Part shown: piece after piece, positions 24,131 through 37,178 of the stretch
Position numbering within the stretch: the first letter of the stretch is position 1
Layout of the letters: every line of letters starts with the position of its first letter
Source: Polyporus tsugae
Taxonomy: Eukaryota; Basidiomycota; Agaricomycetes; Polyporales; Polyporaceae
Assembly: GCA_024305745.1 (NCBI GenBank)
Contig: JAHRBS010000009.1
Location: 1,364,001-1,428,000, forward strand
DNA length: 64,000 nucleotides
Direction of reading: 5' to 3'
Program-made: the position numbers and the translations under genes
Notes under the pieces: model-generated
What the model saw: only the letters and a program-made list of their open reading frames with translations
Told to the model about the DNA's origin: nothing
The model's database searches: none

Positions 24131-25830
24131 ATGGTCCGAGTAACGATTTTGCGTCCTGATTCCGTCCAGGCCGCGCTGAACAGCTACGACATCCTTCTGC
24201 ATCTCTTCGATCATCTCCAGTCCTGCCATAAAGGTTCCAGCCGCGCAGCCCTCGCATCTTGCGCGCGTGTTTGTCGCGCCTGGCAGGAGCCCGCTTCCTA
24301 CATCCTCTGGAGGAATTTACCGGCTCTACACCCTCTGTGGAATCTCCTCGCCGCGCGAAACTTCTCGCCTGAAGCGAAATGGATTACCGCCTTTTGGCAG
24401 GTAAGTCGGCGCGTTCTACCCATGAGTTGAGCAAGACTCACCTGCTTTCTCCCCAGTTTATAGATGCCGATGACTTCGTAAAAGATGTCGCTAGAGACAG
24501 GGAGAGATGGAATCACTTCCTTCACCGCGCCTCGCACGTCCGCGAAGTCGGCATTGCGGCTTGCGGACAGAATGAACTTGCCCTTATCCGCGCTCTGACG
24601 GAATACAACAAGGGCAAATCCCTGCTCCCTTCCCTGCGACGCCTCTCTTGGAGACACGCCGTTCCGGCCGACACTTCTGTGCTTCTTCTCGGCTCGTCGT
24701 CCCTTCGTGACCTTGAGGTCGCTATCTCGCGTCTCGGTACCGAGTCCGGCATCACGATCAACTCCATCATTCCCGCAGGACCTCCGAAGGTCGATCCTAT
24801 GTTCGTGGGACTCCCCGAAGGTGCACCCCTTCTCCATCGCCTCACGCTATCCGGAAGACAGGGTCCTGGACCTGCGATTGTACCCCACCTCCTCCAGCTC
24901 ACGCATCTGCGTGAACTCTTCCTCTACAACCAATCGATCACCCTCAACCCGGAGCAGATGAGCACCCTTTTCGAGCACATGGCGCACCTCGAGACGCTTT
25001 ACGCTCATGTCGTCGACTTTTCCATCACAGAGCTCACGGCTCATGCCCCATTTTTGCGCAGCCTGCGTCTTCGTGGCGACTCGCCACACCTTCATGGTCT
25101 CTTATCCGGGTACTTGGACGCGCCTTGCCTCCACAGCCTGACGCTCCAAGCCTCGGACGAGAACTACTCCCAGAAGAGCCACCAACTCTTCCCTACCATC
25201 GCACAGGCGAGCTTCGCGCCCTCCTTGCGCTCGATCAGCATCACCCTGCTCAACGACCCCTCGGACGTCGTGTGGAACGACCCGAATGTGCGCTCGTACT
25301 CGACGATCATCGAGCCCCTCTTTGCCCTGAAGGACCTCGAGGACGTCGACATCTGCCTCGCGAACTGCCTCACGCCGTTCGCCGACTCTGACGTCGCCGC
25401 GATCGCCCAGGCATGGACACATGTGCAGAAGCTGCACATCGCTTACGCGCCCTTCCGTCCACACACGCGCCCGCCTCTCACCGCCTTGCGGCACTTCGCG
25501 GACCATTGCCCGCAGCTGCAGCAGTTAAGCATGACGAAGCTCGGGATCCCCGATGTGCTCGACCTCCCCGCCGCACCGCGCGAGAGCCGGCACAGGCTGC
25601 GCTTCTTAGACTTGAAGATGACGTTCGCGCGCAACTACGACGGGGGCAGGCTGGAGAAGGCAATCATCGCGCAGTACCTGGACCATCTCTTCCCGAACCT
25701 AGTCTTGAACGACAGGGAGATGGGTGGGGGGGATCACGCAAAGCAGCTCCCGGCGGCGATGTTCACGTGGGAGGCGGTCGAGCAGGAGATCCGGATGTTG
25801 AGGCAGAGCCAGCGGCCTGCCAATGCATAG
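24131..25830 (+). CDS. F-box protein with a leucine-rich C-terminal region
   Basis: Two exons (24131-24400 and 24457-25830, 56 nt intron) give 547 aa. An F-box-like segment lies near residues 15-60 (DILLHLFDHL, then ALASCARVCRAWQEPASYIL and WRNLPALHPLWNLL). The rest is a long leucine-rich region with irregular repeats (LPSLRRLSWRHAV, LRDLEVAISRL, LRELFLYNQSITL, LKDLEDVDICLANCLTPFAD) typical of Agaricomycete F-box/LRR-like proteins. F-box proteins bind SKP1 in SCF ubiquitin ligases and present substrates through the C-terminal repeats; the target is unknown. ATG 24131 was chosen because it is the first ATG before the F-box; the same frame extends upstream only through non-ATG codons. Confidence 0.85.
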
Positions 25831-26975
25831 TAGGTGTTTGGAAGGGACCCTCTCATGTACCAATAGAGCCAGCTGTACTGTATGTCGTGTTTTGTATTCC
25901 GGATATTCCATACGTTTGTGACGGCCTCCCGATATGTATGTACTACTGATTATGTATCATATATGCAAGACACGTACCGACTGCGAGAGAAATATTGGTA
26001 TTGGGAAACAATATAGCATGGTAATGTTCAAGCTTCGAGACCTGATGGGTACATCTTGCGAAGTTTACTTATAGCTATTAACTTGCAGTGATAGGCTATA
26101 ACGGAATGGATGATGATGCTCGACAACGCCGATCGTAGGCGCACTGTGTAGCTACGCGTATACTGCCAGTGGGGGGTGCGATTCCAAAGACCACCAAAAT
26201 CTAAATAAATTATCAGCTCAAACTTCTAGCTTCTAAATTCTCTGGAATGGCTAAACGTCCATCATGGAGAATGTCTAGAGTCTTGTTGTGTCCCAGGATC
26301 GAACTCCGTGCCGGAGGTGGATCGGGCGATCCCTTCGGTTGGGATCTCGGAAACTCCCGATGCCCCCATCTTCTGCACTTGGACGACATATGATAATGTA
26401 CACGTTCAGCTGTAACTGCCGTTTCCTCAGTTTCTTGCTGGTTAACCACCGAGTTCGAGACGCCTCGTTGCACAGCTCGTAGAACGGACTTCGCAGTGGA
26501 TAACGTATCTCAGATATCGATGGTGATGGCCACGGTGGCCAGGACGGTATGATAAAGAAGTTCCGTTTCCCCCGCTCGCAGCTTCTGCCGCCACCTTTAG
26601 ACCTTGCTCAGACCCATGGCCAGGGATTGCCAATCCATCGTATGCCTTGTGAGTGATTCTGATTCCGTGATTCGCTCAACTCATGGTTTTTAAATAGGTA
26701 TAGTCTGTTATAAATCACACCCGGCGTGGACTCCTCTTGTGGATCACTCCGAGTCGCCGATGAGTGCTTCGCAGGCGTCAACGTATTTGTATCGGCCCGG
26801 GGTATTGCGGAGACGTAAATCCAGTCCGACCACGAAGCCCGACGCGCACTTCTACTTCGACGCCGGCCCTCTTCCGTTTCGCATTTGGATAACCATGACC
26901 CATCAGAACTTGTTGGTCGTTAAATGACAGGATCGTGACTCGTAGTCGACGCGCGCTGGTTCCAAAATTCTGGCA
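25831..26975. other. Intergenic, no gene seen
   Basis: About 1.1 kb of moderately AT-rich DNA between the F-box gene and the first NRPS-like gene. A GTTCGATCC-like stretch on the minus strand near 26.3 kb resembles a tRNA B box, but I could not fold the surroundings into a cloverleaf. Nothing else is supported. Confidence 0.4.
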
Positions 26976-26983
26976 TATAAAAG
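26976..26983 (+). promoter_or_regulatory. TATA box of the first NRPS-like gene
   Basis: The octamer TATAAAAG lies about 100 bp upstream of the ATG at 27078. It is a near-consensus element at normal distance. The paralogous gene at 46.1 kb has a similar element at a similar distance. Confidence 0.6.
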
Positions 26984-27077
26984 GCAGGCCTCAGTGAGTG
27001 CGGAGGCAATACGGCTAACATCATCTGATATTACACCTTTTCTAGAGCCGCACCATCCCTCCGACCCCACCGCCAGC

Positions 27078-30000
27078 ATGCCTCTCCTCTCGACACAGAT
27101 ACCGAAGAACGTCACCGCTGACTTTCGAGTCCCGAAGGAACTTGTCGAGCGCAGGGATGTCTCTGTCTCTCGGCTGTACCAGTGGAATGCGGTAGAGAAC
27201 CCGAACTACCCCCTTTTCGTCTACTACGATGGCGGGAAGCTCGAATACATCACATACGCAGCTGCCAATGCCGCCATGGACCGTGTCGCACGATATGTCC
27301 TGCGGAGCGTTGCCTGGGATCACAAGTCATCCGCTGCAAAGCCCCCTGTTGTCGCCATCCTTGCAAACGCTGGTACGTTTCACAGGCTTCTAAGGGTCAT
27401 ACCACGGAAGATCTGATCAAGGAACATGCCACAGATACAATCACATACTTCTGCACCATCGTCGGGATTTTGAGGTCGGGATGCACCGCGTTCCTCATCT
27501 CGACTCGCAACACTTCAGCCGCGGTCGCAGACATGCTCTCGCGGACGGGTACGACGCACCTCTTGGTCTCCCCGGACGCTGTCATGGGGGGCGTTGCGGA
27601 TGATGCGCTCAAGAGTCTCGCCGACCTCCGCGTGCACGTCGACCGTCTTGCCATGCCGGTTTTCGAGGACCTCTTCCCTCAGAACGCTGACCCGGACAGT
27701 CCGTTCGAAGCCGAAGTTAAGTTGCCGACCAGCTACGACATGGAGGCGGTTGCAGTCATCATGCACTCTTCCGGTGAGTGTCGCAATTGTCATCCATTGC
27801 TTCACGGCCTGACGGTTAATGGCATGCGTGTAACAGGTTCGACTGCTCATCCCAAGCCGATCGACTGGACTCATGCGCGTATTTTTGATTGGGGAAAGGA
27901 GCCACGTACGTATCCAGCATGTTGCTCCTTGCAGCTCTCGTTAACTGCGTCTGGTTCCCAGTCCGCTCCGACAACGATACCAAGGGTGCTATCATGGGTT
28001 GGCACGGCATTCCGATGTTCCACGGCATGGGTTCGTTCATGTGCTGGGCCGCGGTATGTACCCCTACCTCCGGGTAATAAGAATCATGGTGTCGGAATTG
28101 ACTCTCCTTCAGCCCATGAACGGTCTCGTCGTTGCAGCGTTCAAGCCCGCCTCTCCGCCGACCGTGCCTACGCCTGATGCTGTATGGGAGGGCCTTGCTT
28201 CCACCAACGTAGATTTCTCCTTTACTGTCCCATCGTTCATCGAGGTGTGTACTACTATTTCATAACAGAATGTGAGTCCATCCTAATAAACTCTACGTTC
28301 GCAGCAATGGGCTCGGGATCCCGAGAAGGTGCTCGTTATGAAGAAGAGGCGCGGGGCTGTATGTGACATGGTCCATCGCTCATTGTACACTATGATGCTG
28401 ATACAGTGCTCCGCGACAGTTCTTCGGGGGTGCTATGCTCAACGAGGAGATAGGGAATCTCTTGGCTGCCCAAGGGGTGCCGCTGTTCAATGTATATGGA
28501 TGGTGAGCCGAAATCAACGTGTTTCCTCATTGTGTCGCGGAACTGAATGTATTCATCGTAGTACCGAAGCCGGGTTTATCAATACGTTCGCGACGCGTGA
28601 GTGTTGACCACCGGGCATTTCGCTCCGCGCCGCTCATAAAAAAGCCTCTGCCAGTGGACTCGCCAACGGACTGGATGTACTGGTCCATCTCACCCGGCCA
28701 CCGTGCTTGTTTCCGACCGATGGAAGACGGGACTTACGAGGTCGTCATGCTTGTAAGTTCTCTCTCGATACACTACACATTTTCCTGAGCGGTTCACACA
28801 CCCCGCATGTTTCAGTCCCCTCCGGAGCTTCCGCTCCCCCGTACGAACACGACGGTCGACGGCCAGGATGCATATGCGACCAGCGACATCGCGATTCCGC
28901 ACCTGACCAAGCCTGGGCTGTGGAAGATCATCGGACGGGCAGACGAGCAGATCGTCTTGTCGAACGGGGAGAAGACAAACCCCGTCCCTCTCGGTTAGTA
29001 CGGTAATCTTTTGAGTATGAAACCGGAGGGCTGACATAGCAAAATGACAATTACTTGGCCGACCCTGTAGAGCAAATTATCAACGAGGATCCACGCGTCA
29101 GGGCCTCGCTCATGTTCGGACGAGGGAAGTTCCAGAATGGCGTGCTGGTCGAGCCCGCAGCGGACTTCACGCTCGACCCTAGCGACATGGCGCAAGTCGA
29201 GGCGTTCAGAAACAAGCTTTGGCCCACCATTGAGCGCGTGAACGCCTATGCGCCTCAGCACTCGCGGATCTTCAAAGAGGTCCGTGTTCGTCCGGCCAGC
29301 ACGGGAAATATCGCACCTTGCTGACCGCTACGCTACAGATGATCTTGATCGCTTCCCCGTCGAAACCCTTTCAGTTCAACGCGAAGGCAATTCCTCGCCG
29401 CGGCGTCATCCTCCAACAGTACAGTGAAGAAATCGAAGCAATTTACAGGGCTGTCGAGAACAGCGCGCAAAGCGACTTTGCGCCGCCTGCTGCCTGGGAC
29501 ACAACGAGCACGCTGGACTTCGTCCGGGCTATCGTCAAGAGCACTCTGTCTCGTTCCCTCGCCGATGACGCCGATATCTTCCGGAACGGGGGCGATAGGT
29601 TAGTGTCCCGTTCTTGAGCTCGTGCGTTTGTCGTTGACCCATCATTGTCTTACAGTCTGCAGGCGACTTGGATCCGAAACACGATCCTCCGCGCCCTCCG
29701 CGAGACGGGGCAGGACGCCGCGAAGCGTCTCCCGATGAACCTCGTCTTCCAATCGCCCACTATCGCTGGCCTCGCGCACGCAGTCCTTGGTGTCCTAAAC
29801 AGCACTCATCATCCCGAGGTGACGCACACTCCCGAAGACCTTTGGAAGTACGTCGAGCGGTACTCTGCAAATCTTCCGGTGCGCCCAACGGACTTGGTCG
29901 AACGGCCCCCTGTCAAGGACGTCGTGCTCATCACGGGAACGACTGGAGGGTTTGGATGCGATACCCTCGAGCATCTCCTGCGGGACGAGAACGTCGTGCG

Positions 30001-31207
30001 GGTGTACGCTTTCAACCGGAAGGGCACTGGCGCGCTGGAAAGGCAGCGGGCGCAGTTCGTCGCGCGTGGCCTGGATACGTCGCTGTTGGATACGGCGAAG
30101 TTCGTCATGGTCGAAGCGGCCCTGCACGAGCCCGACTTCGGGATCGAGCATGCGTTGCGCGAGGAGATCCGGTGCACTGTTACGCACATCATGCACAACG
30201 GTGAGATCGTTCCAATCTCGACCTGTATGCACGTACTGACCTCATGAGCAGCTTGGAAGGTCGATTTCAACATGGCGATCCCGTCTTTCGAGCCGGACAT
30301 CCAAGGCGCTCGCAATCTGGTTGATCTCGCCCTCGGTTCTCCGTATGCGACTCCGCCGCCTCTCATCTTCGTCAGTTCCGTTGGCGTATTTGCAAGTGAG
30401 CAGTCATATGTTAACATCTCGCGTCGGGGCTCTCACCACCTTGTTTGCTTTGGTAGACAGCAACATCCCTGCACCCATCCCCGAAACACCGCTTGATGAC
30501 CCTGCCTCGCCGTTCGGTACGGGTTACTCCGAAGCCAAGTGGGTCGTCGAACGTGTCCTCCAGCACGCGACGCAGCGAGCGGGGCTCCACACAGTCGTCG
30601 TCCGCTTGGGCCAAGTCGCCGGCGACAGGACAGGCTACTGGAACGAGAGGGAGTGGTTCCCGTCCCTCGTGAAGACTGCGCTCTTTCAGAAGTGTCTGCC
30701 TCAATATGAGGGGGTGAGCTGGCGCGGCGTTGTCTCGACCGAGGGGGAAAATCGTTGACGCTGAATATACAGAACATAACCTGGTTCCCAGCGTACGAAG
30801 CCGCGAGGGCCTTCGCCGAGATGCGATACTCGCCCGAGCCCATCCTTCACCTCGTCCACCCTCGTCCCGTCGCGTGGAACGCCATCATTTCCCCGATCGC
30901 TCGTGCATTGGACGTACCTCTGGTACCCTACAAGGCGTGGCTCTCCACGTTGGAGCAGAGCACGGGCGAAGGAGCCACCGGACAGGTAGAGGCGATGACG
31001 GCCAACCCAGCGCTCCGCATCCTTGCGTTCTTCAAAGCTCAGGGCGAAGTGATGGCTCCGAACCGGGAGGCGATGGGTCTCGCGTACCTATCCACCGAGA
31101 AGGCGATGAAAGCGTCACAATCGCTGGCCGAGCTCGCGCCGTTGGATGATGAGCGGCCCAAGATGTGGTTGGCGGCGTGGAAGAAGTCGGACTTTATCCA
31201 TTTATAG
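27078..31207 (+). CDS. NRPS-like adenylation-thiolation-reductase enzyme (carboxylic acid reductase type), copy 1
   Basis: Many short introns; about 1,050-1,100 residues by estimate. The adenylation domain runs from ATG 27078 (LYQWNAVENPNYPLFVYYDG) through HSSGSTAHPKPIDWTH, QGVPLFNVYGCTEAGF and IIGRADEQIVLSNGEKTNPV, the core motifs that activate a carboxylic acid with ATP. A carrier domain follows with the phosphopantetheine serine in FRNGGDSLQATW; the Ser codon is split by an intron near 29598. The reductase domain has the NAD(P)H loop VVLITGTTGGFGCDTLEHLL, SSVGVF and the Tyr/Lys pair in GTGYSEAKWVVE. It should release its product as an aldehyde or alcohol. Only one A domain and no condensation domain are present, so it is not a peptide synthetase. 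Acid specificity is not readable. Paralogue at 46.1 kb. Confidence 0.88.
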
Positions 31208-32244
31208 ATGAGTCGTATCCTCTTCGAATTCGACGATGTTTTCCCGGTATGAATGGCAGAAGCCGATATGTTGCCCGTCTTATTGCATTTACGCTTTCAC
31301 TGTACATTGTCGGTCTATCCCCTTCTACCTGCATCTCTTTTTCATACTGGAGTGAAGCAATCATGGTGGTGATAATTGTCGGCGCAAATTAACACGTCGT
31401 CACTAGGTGGGTACGAGACCAATGCGCCTAAACACCGTCAGTCAACATCGGTCATCCCTCGTCGGACGCTATTGCCACCGACTACAGGCTACGGTACCTC
31501 ATCCTTGCTCGTTATCGTGGTCATCTGTCGCGGAGTCCCCTAACCATGATACAACTTTGCTTGTGGCCGGGGGCTGTACCATGTTGTCGCCCGGATAGTC
31601 TACTTCCGGTATCCGGTCCAATGATGGACAAGCAGGTATTTGCATTCACCAAACTTAACGACCTCTTGATCCTTCTCGCGGGCAGTGAGGTATAGCCGGA
31701 CAGATGTACATGTGCGTTTCTTCTATCAGTGCACTACATCCTGGTTCCCCATCCACTGATCACGTTCGACCACAGACTGAAGCTCACCGCTATCCCAGTT
31801 CCAGATGGATGCGGGTGTGTGTCATGACCAGCACTCAACACGCTGTATTCAGTACTTACCTCGAAGTGACGCCGCATAGCCCCGTCGCAACCCTGGAAAT
31901 CTTCGCGAATACCAGTATCGATGTTGGGCAAGATGCCCGGTTGAAATTCAGGGACGTCCAATGGTAGTATGGACCAGATAAAACTCCTTCATCAGCCCCT
32001 CCGCATTCGTGCCAGGCCGGCCCTTCTTTCGTTTCCCCCTTTTCGAATCGACATCGCTCTTCATGTCTGACTTGTACTCTGTCTCTCAAATCATTGCGAC
32101 TCAGGAGTCGATGTGTGTGACTTTTATTCACCCTTAAGCCGTTCGCTAAAGCCCAGAAGCATCATCAATGACTGCATTACAGTTTCTGTCGCCGGTGTGC
32201 TTTCACCAGTGCCGCATTCACTCACTAGCTGACCCGAACCTTAG
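31208..32244. other. Intergenic, probably with the unlocated 5' exon of the DUF6533 gene
   Basis: About 1 kb after the NRPS-like stop. The last ~100 bases probably include the first coding exon of the next gene; an ATG at 32167 is a candidate but does not join in phase with the next supported exon. Nothing else is supported. Confidence 0.35.
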
Positions 32245-33611
32245 CTTTGATAGCGTACGACTACTTGCTTACACTCAAAAAAGAGGTCAAATTGTTTTGG
32301 GGACATAGAGTCAATGTATCCTCCATGCTGTTCTTCACCAACCGCTACCTGGCTGTTTTTTACTACGTCGCCATGGTGTACTACAGGACATTAATTCGCC
32401 CATACCCCGTGAGTATCCTTCTCGGGGTAATAACCTTAAATCTCAAATGTGTACTAGGAGTATGATATCGCCGTCGCATCCCCGAGCCGTTCTTGGTCTC
32501 ATCGCTCTATTAGGTGCAAATTTGGTTACATCTTCAATATGGTCTTGCGGTACCTTGAGTACCTTCCTTGGGCAAGTGAGTGGCATACTTACTCAAGGTG
32601 ACGTTGCTCCGACACTGACAACCCGTTTCACCTCAAGTCTTCTCAGCACTGAGGGTATATGCGCTCAGCTTCAAGTGCTGGCCACTCGGCGCGTTTGTGT
32701 TCTTCTGGTCCATCATCCCACTTGTGCTGAACTACTACGTACGTTGACCTGGTAAGCAGTTTTTTTTGGACGACAACTTACTATCCTCGTTAGGGAAATT
32801 TGCATCATATCGCGTTCAATCCCGACCCCATCTTCGGGTGTTTGTCGGCAGCTACTGTGCCGTCTTTCCTCAGCTTGCTGTGAGGAATCATCTATTCACA
32901 AATTGCTCGAGACTAATTGATTCGTTGTAGCGGTGCTTTAATTCGTTCTCCTTGTTTAGACATTGCAACTCACCCCTTCCGATAGGCAGCATTGTCATCC
33001 AGAGCGGGTTAATCATCGCAGATGCGACTGTAATTGGCGTTACTTGGAAGACCACCTATCGCGCTCGTAAGGGAGGACAGGCATCATTACTGACACAGGT
33101 GATATTCAGGGATGGTAAGCAATTAGAGTCCTCTCTCGGCGACCCAGATTAACCCATCTTACAGGCACTCTCTACTTCTTGTAGGACTCCTTTGCTCATG
33201 GCACGACTATCTATCCTAATGTCTTCCAGCACTCTCTTAGTGTTCAATGTCCTCCACATCATGTTCGTCGTCCTCTCAGTAAGTTCCCTGAAGCCGTTTT
33301 TCCTTGTGGTGCGCCTCATATCCCACAGAGTTCGGCACTGCATGTTCCCTTCACCCAAACATCGTACATCACGAAGTTCTCTGAACCGTTGAGTTCCTCC
33401 CTTCCGTGCCTTCAGCTTGTACTCAGTTCGGATTTGGGTCCGATATAGCATTAACGCGATACTCATCTCTCATTTCCTCTTGGATCTACATGAGGCCAAT
33501 CACGCGAAGGCATACCAAGAATGTCTTTCCGGAATGGATATCATAGGGTCCGTGGGCTCCTCGTTCGTTGTCAGGAAAGACGAGGTCGTCAGCAGGGAGG
33601 GAATAGTTTGA
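32245..33611 (+). CDS. DUF6533-family integral membrane protein (5' exon unresolved)
   Basis: The first supported exon reads LIAYDYLLTLKKEVKLFWG and FTNRYLAVFYYVAMV, the diagnostic start of basidiomycete DUF6533 proteins. Later exons give LEYLPWAIFSALRVYALSF, WPLGAFVFFWSIIPLVLNYY, SIVIQSGLIIADATVIGVTW, MSSSTLLVFNVLHIMFVVLS and FTQTSYITKFSEPINAILIS, ending FLLDLHEANHAKAYQ to a TGA at 33609-33611. The intron closing the FSEP-INAIL junction uses an acceptor at a GATATAG and keeps the frame. About six or seven hydrophobic helices are visible. The family is greatly expanded in mushrooms and has no established function; a receptor-like role has been guessed from topology only. The start codon lies upstream of the given coordinate. 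Confidence 0.75.
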
Positions 33612-34045
33612 TACGAGTAGAAGGCAAACATGCGTCAAGCTATAGTTGTGTCCCCTCAAGGGTTCAAGGGCCTAGTTTGAACGGGAATCAGTGCGGACTT
33701 ATTTATATCGACGATAGAAGGTTACAATGTCGAGCGCATCTTGTAACAACCAACTCTCGCGGGGTGTCGTGATCCTTCAGACGCAAGGCATCAAAGCATA
33801 TGACCCCCTTCCAGATGAATGCTTTGGACTTTCGCCCGATCCACGACCCTTACGGGCATGTCGCCCGCCATATCCTGCAAGGCTAGTGATAAGTCCGAGT
33901 CAACAGCGGGAAATTGTGGGAAAAGTGCCATACTCCGAAGCGTTTAAACGGTATATGCACACGAACGACGGGGACAATCCAAATCACACATAACAAGATC
34001 GTGGTATGTAACGATACATCACCGAAGACAGAGACGCGACAAGCT
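33612..34045. other. Converging 3' region of DUF6533 and RRP6 genes
   Basis: This short spacer lies between two convergent genes. No coding or structural signal was seen. Confidence 0.4.
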
Positions 34046-37000
34046 TCATCGGAAGGTCCGCGACTGGTTCCCACTCTTCAGCTGGCTGTGAGCCTTCGGC
34101 GGTGCACCGAAATTCCCGTAGAAGGACGCGTTCGACCCTGCGCATAATTGTCAGCGACGGCATGCAGCAATATATCTGCACCAGAAGCATGACTCACCCT
34201 TGACATGTTTCTGTTTCTTCCTCGCGCTACGGACGTCTGCGCGCTCATGGTCCGAGCCATCATCCAAGATATTCGAGGCGGACGCGTAGTCGAACGCCTC
34301 AACCTCCTCCTCCTTCACATTCGATTCCTGTCCAGCTACGGCGTCCGAGGCGTCCGTAGCCTTCTCCGCGACACGTTTGCGCTTCTTCCGTTTGGGCTGG
34401 CCAACGACCACGATCGTGTCGTCGATCGATTCCGCAGCCTGTTTCCGCTGAGACGCGGGTACGAATGGCAGTTGTTCCACGCCCTCGTTTTTCAGTACGT
34501 CTGGGTCGTCGGCGGCCGCGACCACTGTGGCTGCCGAAGCCACGTCCTTCTCGATGGAGATGATCTTCGGGACGCTCGGGGCGATGACGAGTGCACTGTG
34601 GATCCGGGTAGCGGTTTCGAGGAAACGAGCATTATTGGAAGCAGTCCTGGGTAGTTTCTAAGATCACACAAAGATAAATGATACGTAATACGATAATGAA
34701 ATCCAAGGAAACGTACGGCGGTGGCACTTGACGTTCCACCAAGAAGCGAGCTCTGTGCCGCTATTGGGAGGACCGGTAGGACGTTCCGCAGCAACGACGG
34801 ACCGAACAGCTTCGAAGACGAGGCTGTGATAGCGGACACTGTTCCAGAATCCAAAACGTCAGCATCCAACATCCCGCGCCTGTATCGGACCCAAATGATG
34901 AGGGAATCCAAAAGGATGCTTACCATTTGACCAGAGTGAAGCGGACTCCACACTTGACACCGAAGTCGTCACAACCTCCTCCACTTTCTCGTCGACAGAC
35001 ATGACTACCTCCGCCTCCCTAGTCGAAGCCACTGGTTCTGCGCTGCTACTCGCGGGGCCAGCAGCGCCAAGTGCTCCTTTGACCGCGTTCCGAATGGCAT
35101 CTAGAAGCTCTTTGGCCCGCCGCCGTATGATGGGCGGCGCGGGATGGAACACAGACAACAGTGCAGCCATATCGGCAGGCGTGCGCTCGGCGAGCGAGAA
35201 GATGTAATGGTTGGGAAGAACGTATCTACCCCAATAATTCGTCAGCGTCCCATCCTCATTCACGCTATCCTTCACATAAGAGAGCGATACATACCGAGTG
35301 CTCTCATCCTCCTCGCGAGCGATCTTGTCTCGCCACGTATGCACCGCATGATACACCGCGCGCTGGACGTTCACCGCGCTGCTTGCGTCGGTCCCGGCCG
35401 AGGTGCCCATCAGCAAGGTCTTGTTCCACTTCCGAGCCAGAGTATCCCATCCGCCAGGCCCCAACCCAGACTCGGCGTCGTAGATCTCCTTCTCATACAC
35501 GCGCAGCGCGGTCTCCTCTGAGCGCGATACCACCTCTCGGACGAGGAGGTGCGCAACGGGAATGGACGGGTCAGGCGGTGGCGACGACGTCGGGGAGGAT
35601 GGGCTCTGCGCGCGAGATTGTGCACGGTCGAGAAGAGCGTTGCGAAGGTTGTCGTAGATGAACAGGAGAAAGTGGGTGTCCGAGCGCGCGTACTGGAGCA
35701 TCTGTGCTGGTAATGGACTGGTTATGTGCGGTGATTAGAGCACGATCGTCCGGTCGATGAAGAGGCTACACGTACCGTATACGCCAATCCGCTAGTTGAT
35801 ATCGTTTATCTGCAGTGAAATCGCAGTACATCTCCAGCAAGGCGGCGAGGCCATGCCTGGGGAAGTCTGGAATGCGGAATGAGTTCAAGGGTAGCCATGA
35901 AGACGGAGGACATACCCAACACCTTTGAGGCATGGTACGTATCGAAGAGGTTGACGATGTAGAGATTGAAATCTTGCTGCAGCCAAATAATATCACTCTC
36001 GGCGCCATGTAGGACCTGCATACAGTCAGCATATGCGTGAAACCTGACGATATAGGCGCATATACATACCTTGACGATATTGGGGTCTGCGAACACCTCG
36101 TTCAGCTCTTCCAACTCCTCTCTCAATGTGAGGGTGTCGACAACAAAGTCCTCCTCGCGCGTGCTGATCTGCATCAAGCATACGAAACCGCTGAACGTGC
36201 GGTAGCTATGGTGCTCCAAGTCGATCGCGATTTCCGCAGCACTACGCAGCTTGTCGAGCATGCTCGTAAAGTCTTGCGGGGTCGAGACCCATGAGAACGG
36301 AGTCTCCTCGAAGGAGCGAGGCGATATAGGCGGTGTTGACGTGAACATGCGCGAAGGGTAGGAGATGCGCTTGATTTCATAGCGGTAGGGATGTAGGCTG
36401 GGAAACAGGGTGAGAATATAAACGACGGCAGGTATGCGAGCAACTCACGATGTTAAAGGCTCCTCCCCCTCCTCGCCAAAGTTGTATCCCAGGGGCACTT
36501 GTGCATTATACTTGTGTTTGAGAGTGGGTGTCCACGCCGTATGGTTGCTGTTGTCGACCTTCCTCTTGAAGAAGAGTTGGGGCTTCGCAAGATGCGCCGC
36601 ATGCTGAAGCACGGGATCTAAACGCTTCTGAGTGGCGGCCGGCTTCTTCTGCAAATATCTATGTATCAAGAACGGACAAGAGCGAAGCCACAATGCAAGC
36701 CCACGTACGATCTGGGCTGTGGCCGGCGCTGGATTTACGGCGATGGCTGGGGCCTTGGAGTGCCCAAGGAATTCGTCCAAGCCAATATCCTGGATTTACG
36801 GTGAGTCCCCTGGGTATAGTATGGAACCCAACATTGATTAATCACCGCGTTTTCAAGCAGCTGATCCATTACATCCACAACCAACGAGTGGAAGTTGTCA
36901 ACGACATCGTCCTGAGCGTCCAACCGTGCCTTCCCCTTCCCGCGCGAGCTCGTAGACGCATTAACAGTAGTAGAAAGACTCAGAAGCTTGTTCGTCAGAG

Positions 37001-37178
37001 ACAGAACCCTTGCGGAGCATTGGTCAAGTCCTTTGGCGAACTCCGGGTGAATGGAACGGTGGAATGGGATGTCGGCAGGTAGAGAAACAGCAGCACGAGT
37101 TGCCTTGAGAGCCGAGCCTTGTAGTTGTGTGTTGTATTCATTGAAAGATGATGAGGAAATACTCGAAGATGCGGACAT
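34046..37178 (-). CDS. RRP6: Exosome 3'-5' exoribonuclease RRP6 (EXOSC10)
   Basis: A clear Rrp6: ATG 37178 opens a PMC2NT domain ([31 protein letters not shown]), followed by a linker with [20 protein letters not shown]. The DEDDy nuclease has motif I in [20 protein letters not shown], motif II in [20 protein letters not shown] and [12 protein letters not shown], and motif III in [17 protein letters not shown] (Tyr and Asp visible). An HRDC domain follows ([20 protein letters not shown]). The C-terminus is a lysine-rich tail ([10 protein letters not shown]). The last intron (34138-34197) leads to a final exon ending [20 protein letters not shown] and a TGA at 34046-34048; reading through it instead gives a spurious stop at 34151. 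It is the nuclear exosome nuclease for rRNA, snoRNA and surveillance substrates. Divergently paired with CFIm25. Confidence 0.93.

Noticed and set aside
26270..26360. tRNA-like B box (GTTCGATCC on the minus strand)
   Set aside because: No A box and no acceptor or anticodon arms could be formed from the flanking bases.
29795..30417. Long minus-strand frames over the first NRPS-like gene
   Set aside because: Shadows of the reductase exon; the plus-strand frame carries all family motifs.
27078..31207. Premature stops in the first NRPS-like gene
   Set aside because: All interruptions fall inside short GT-AG introns and the joined exons keep every core motif.
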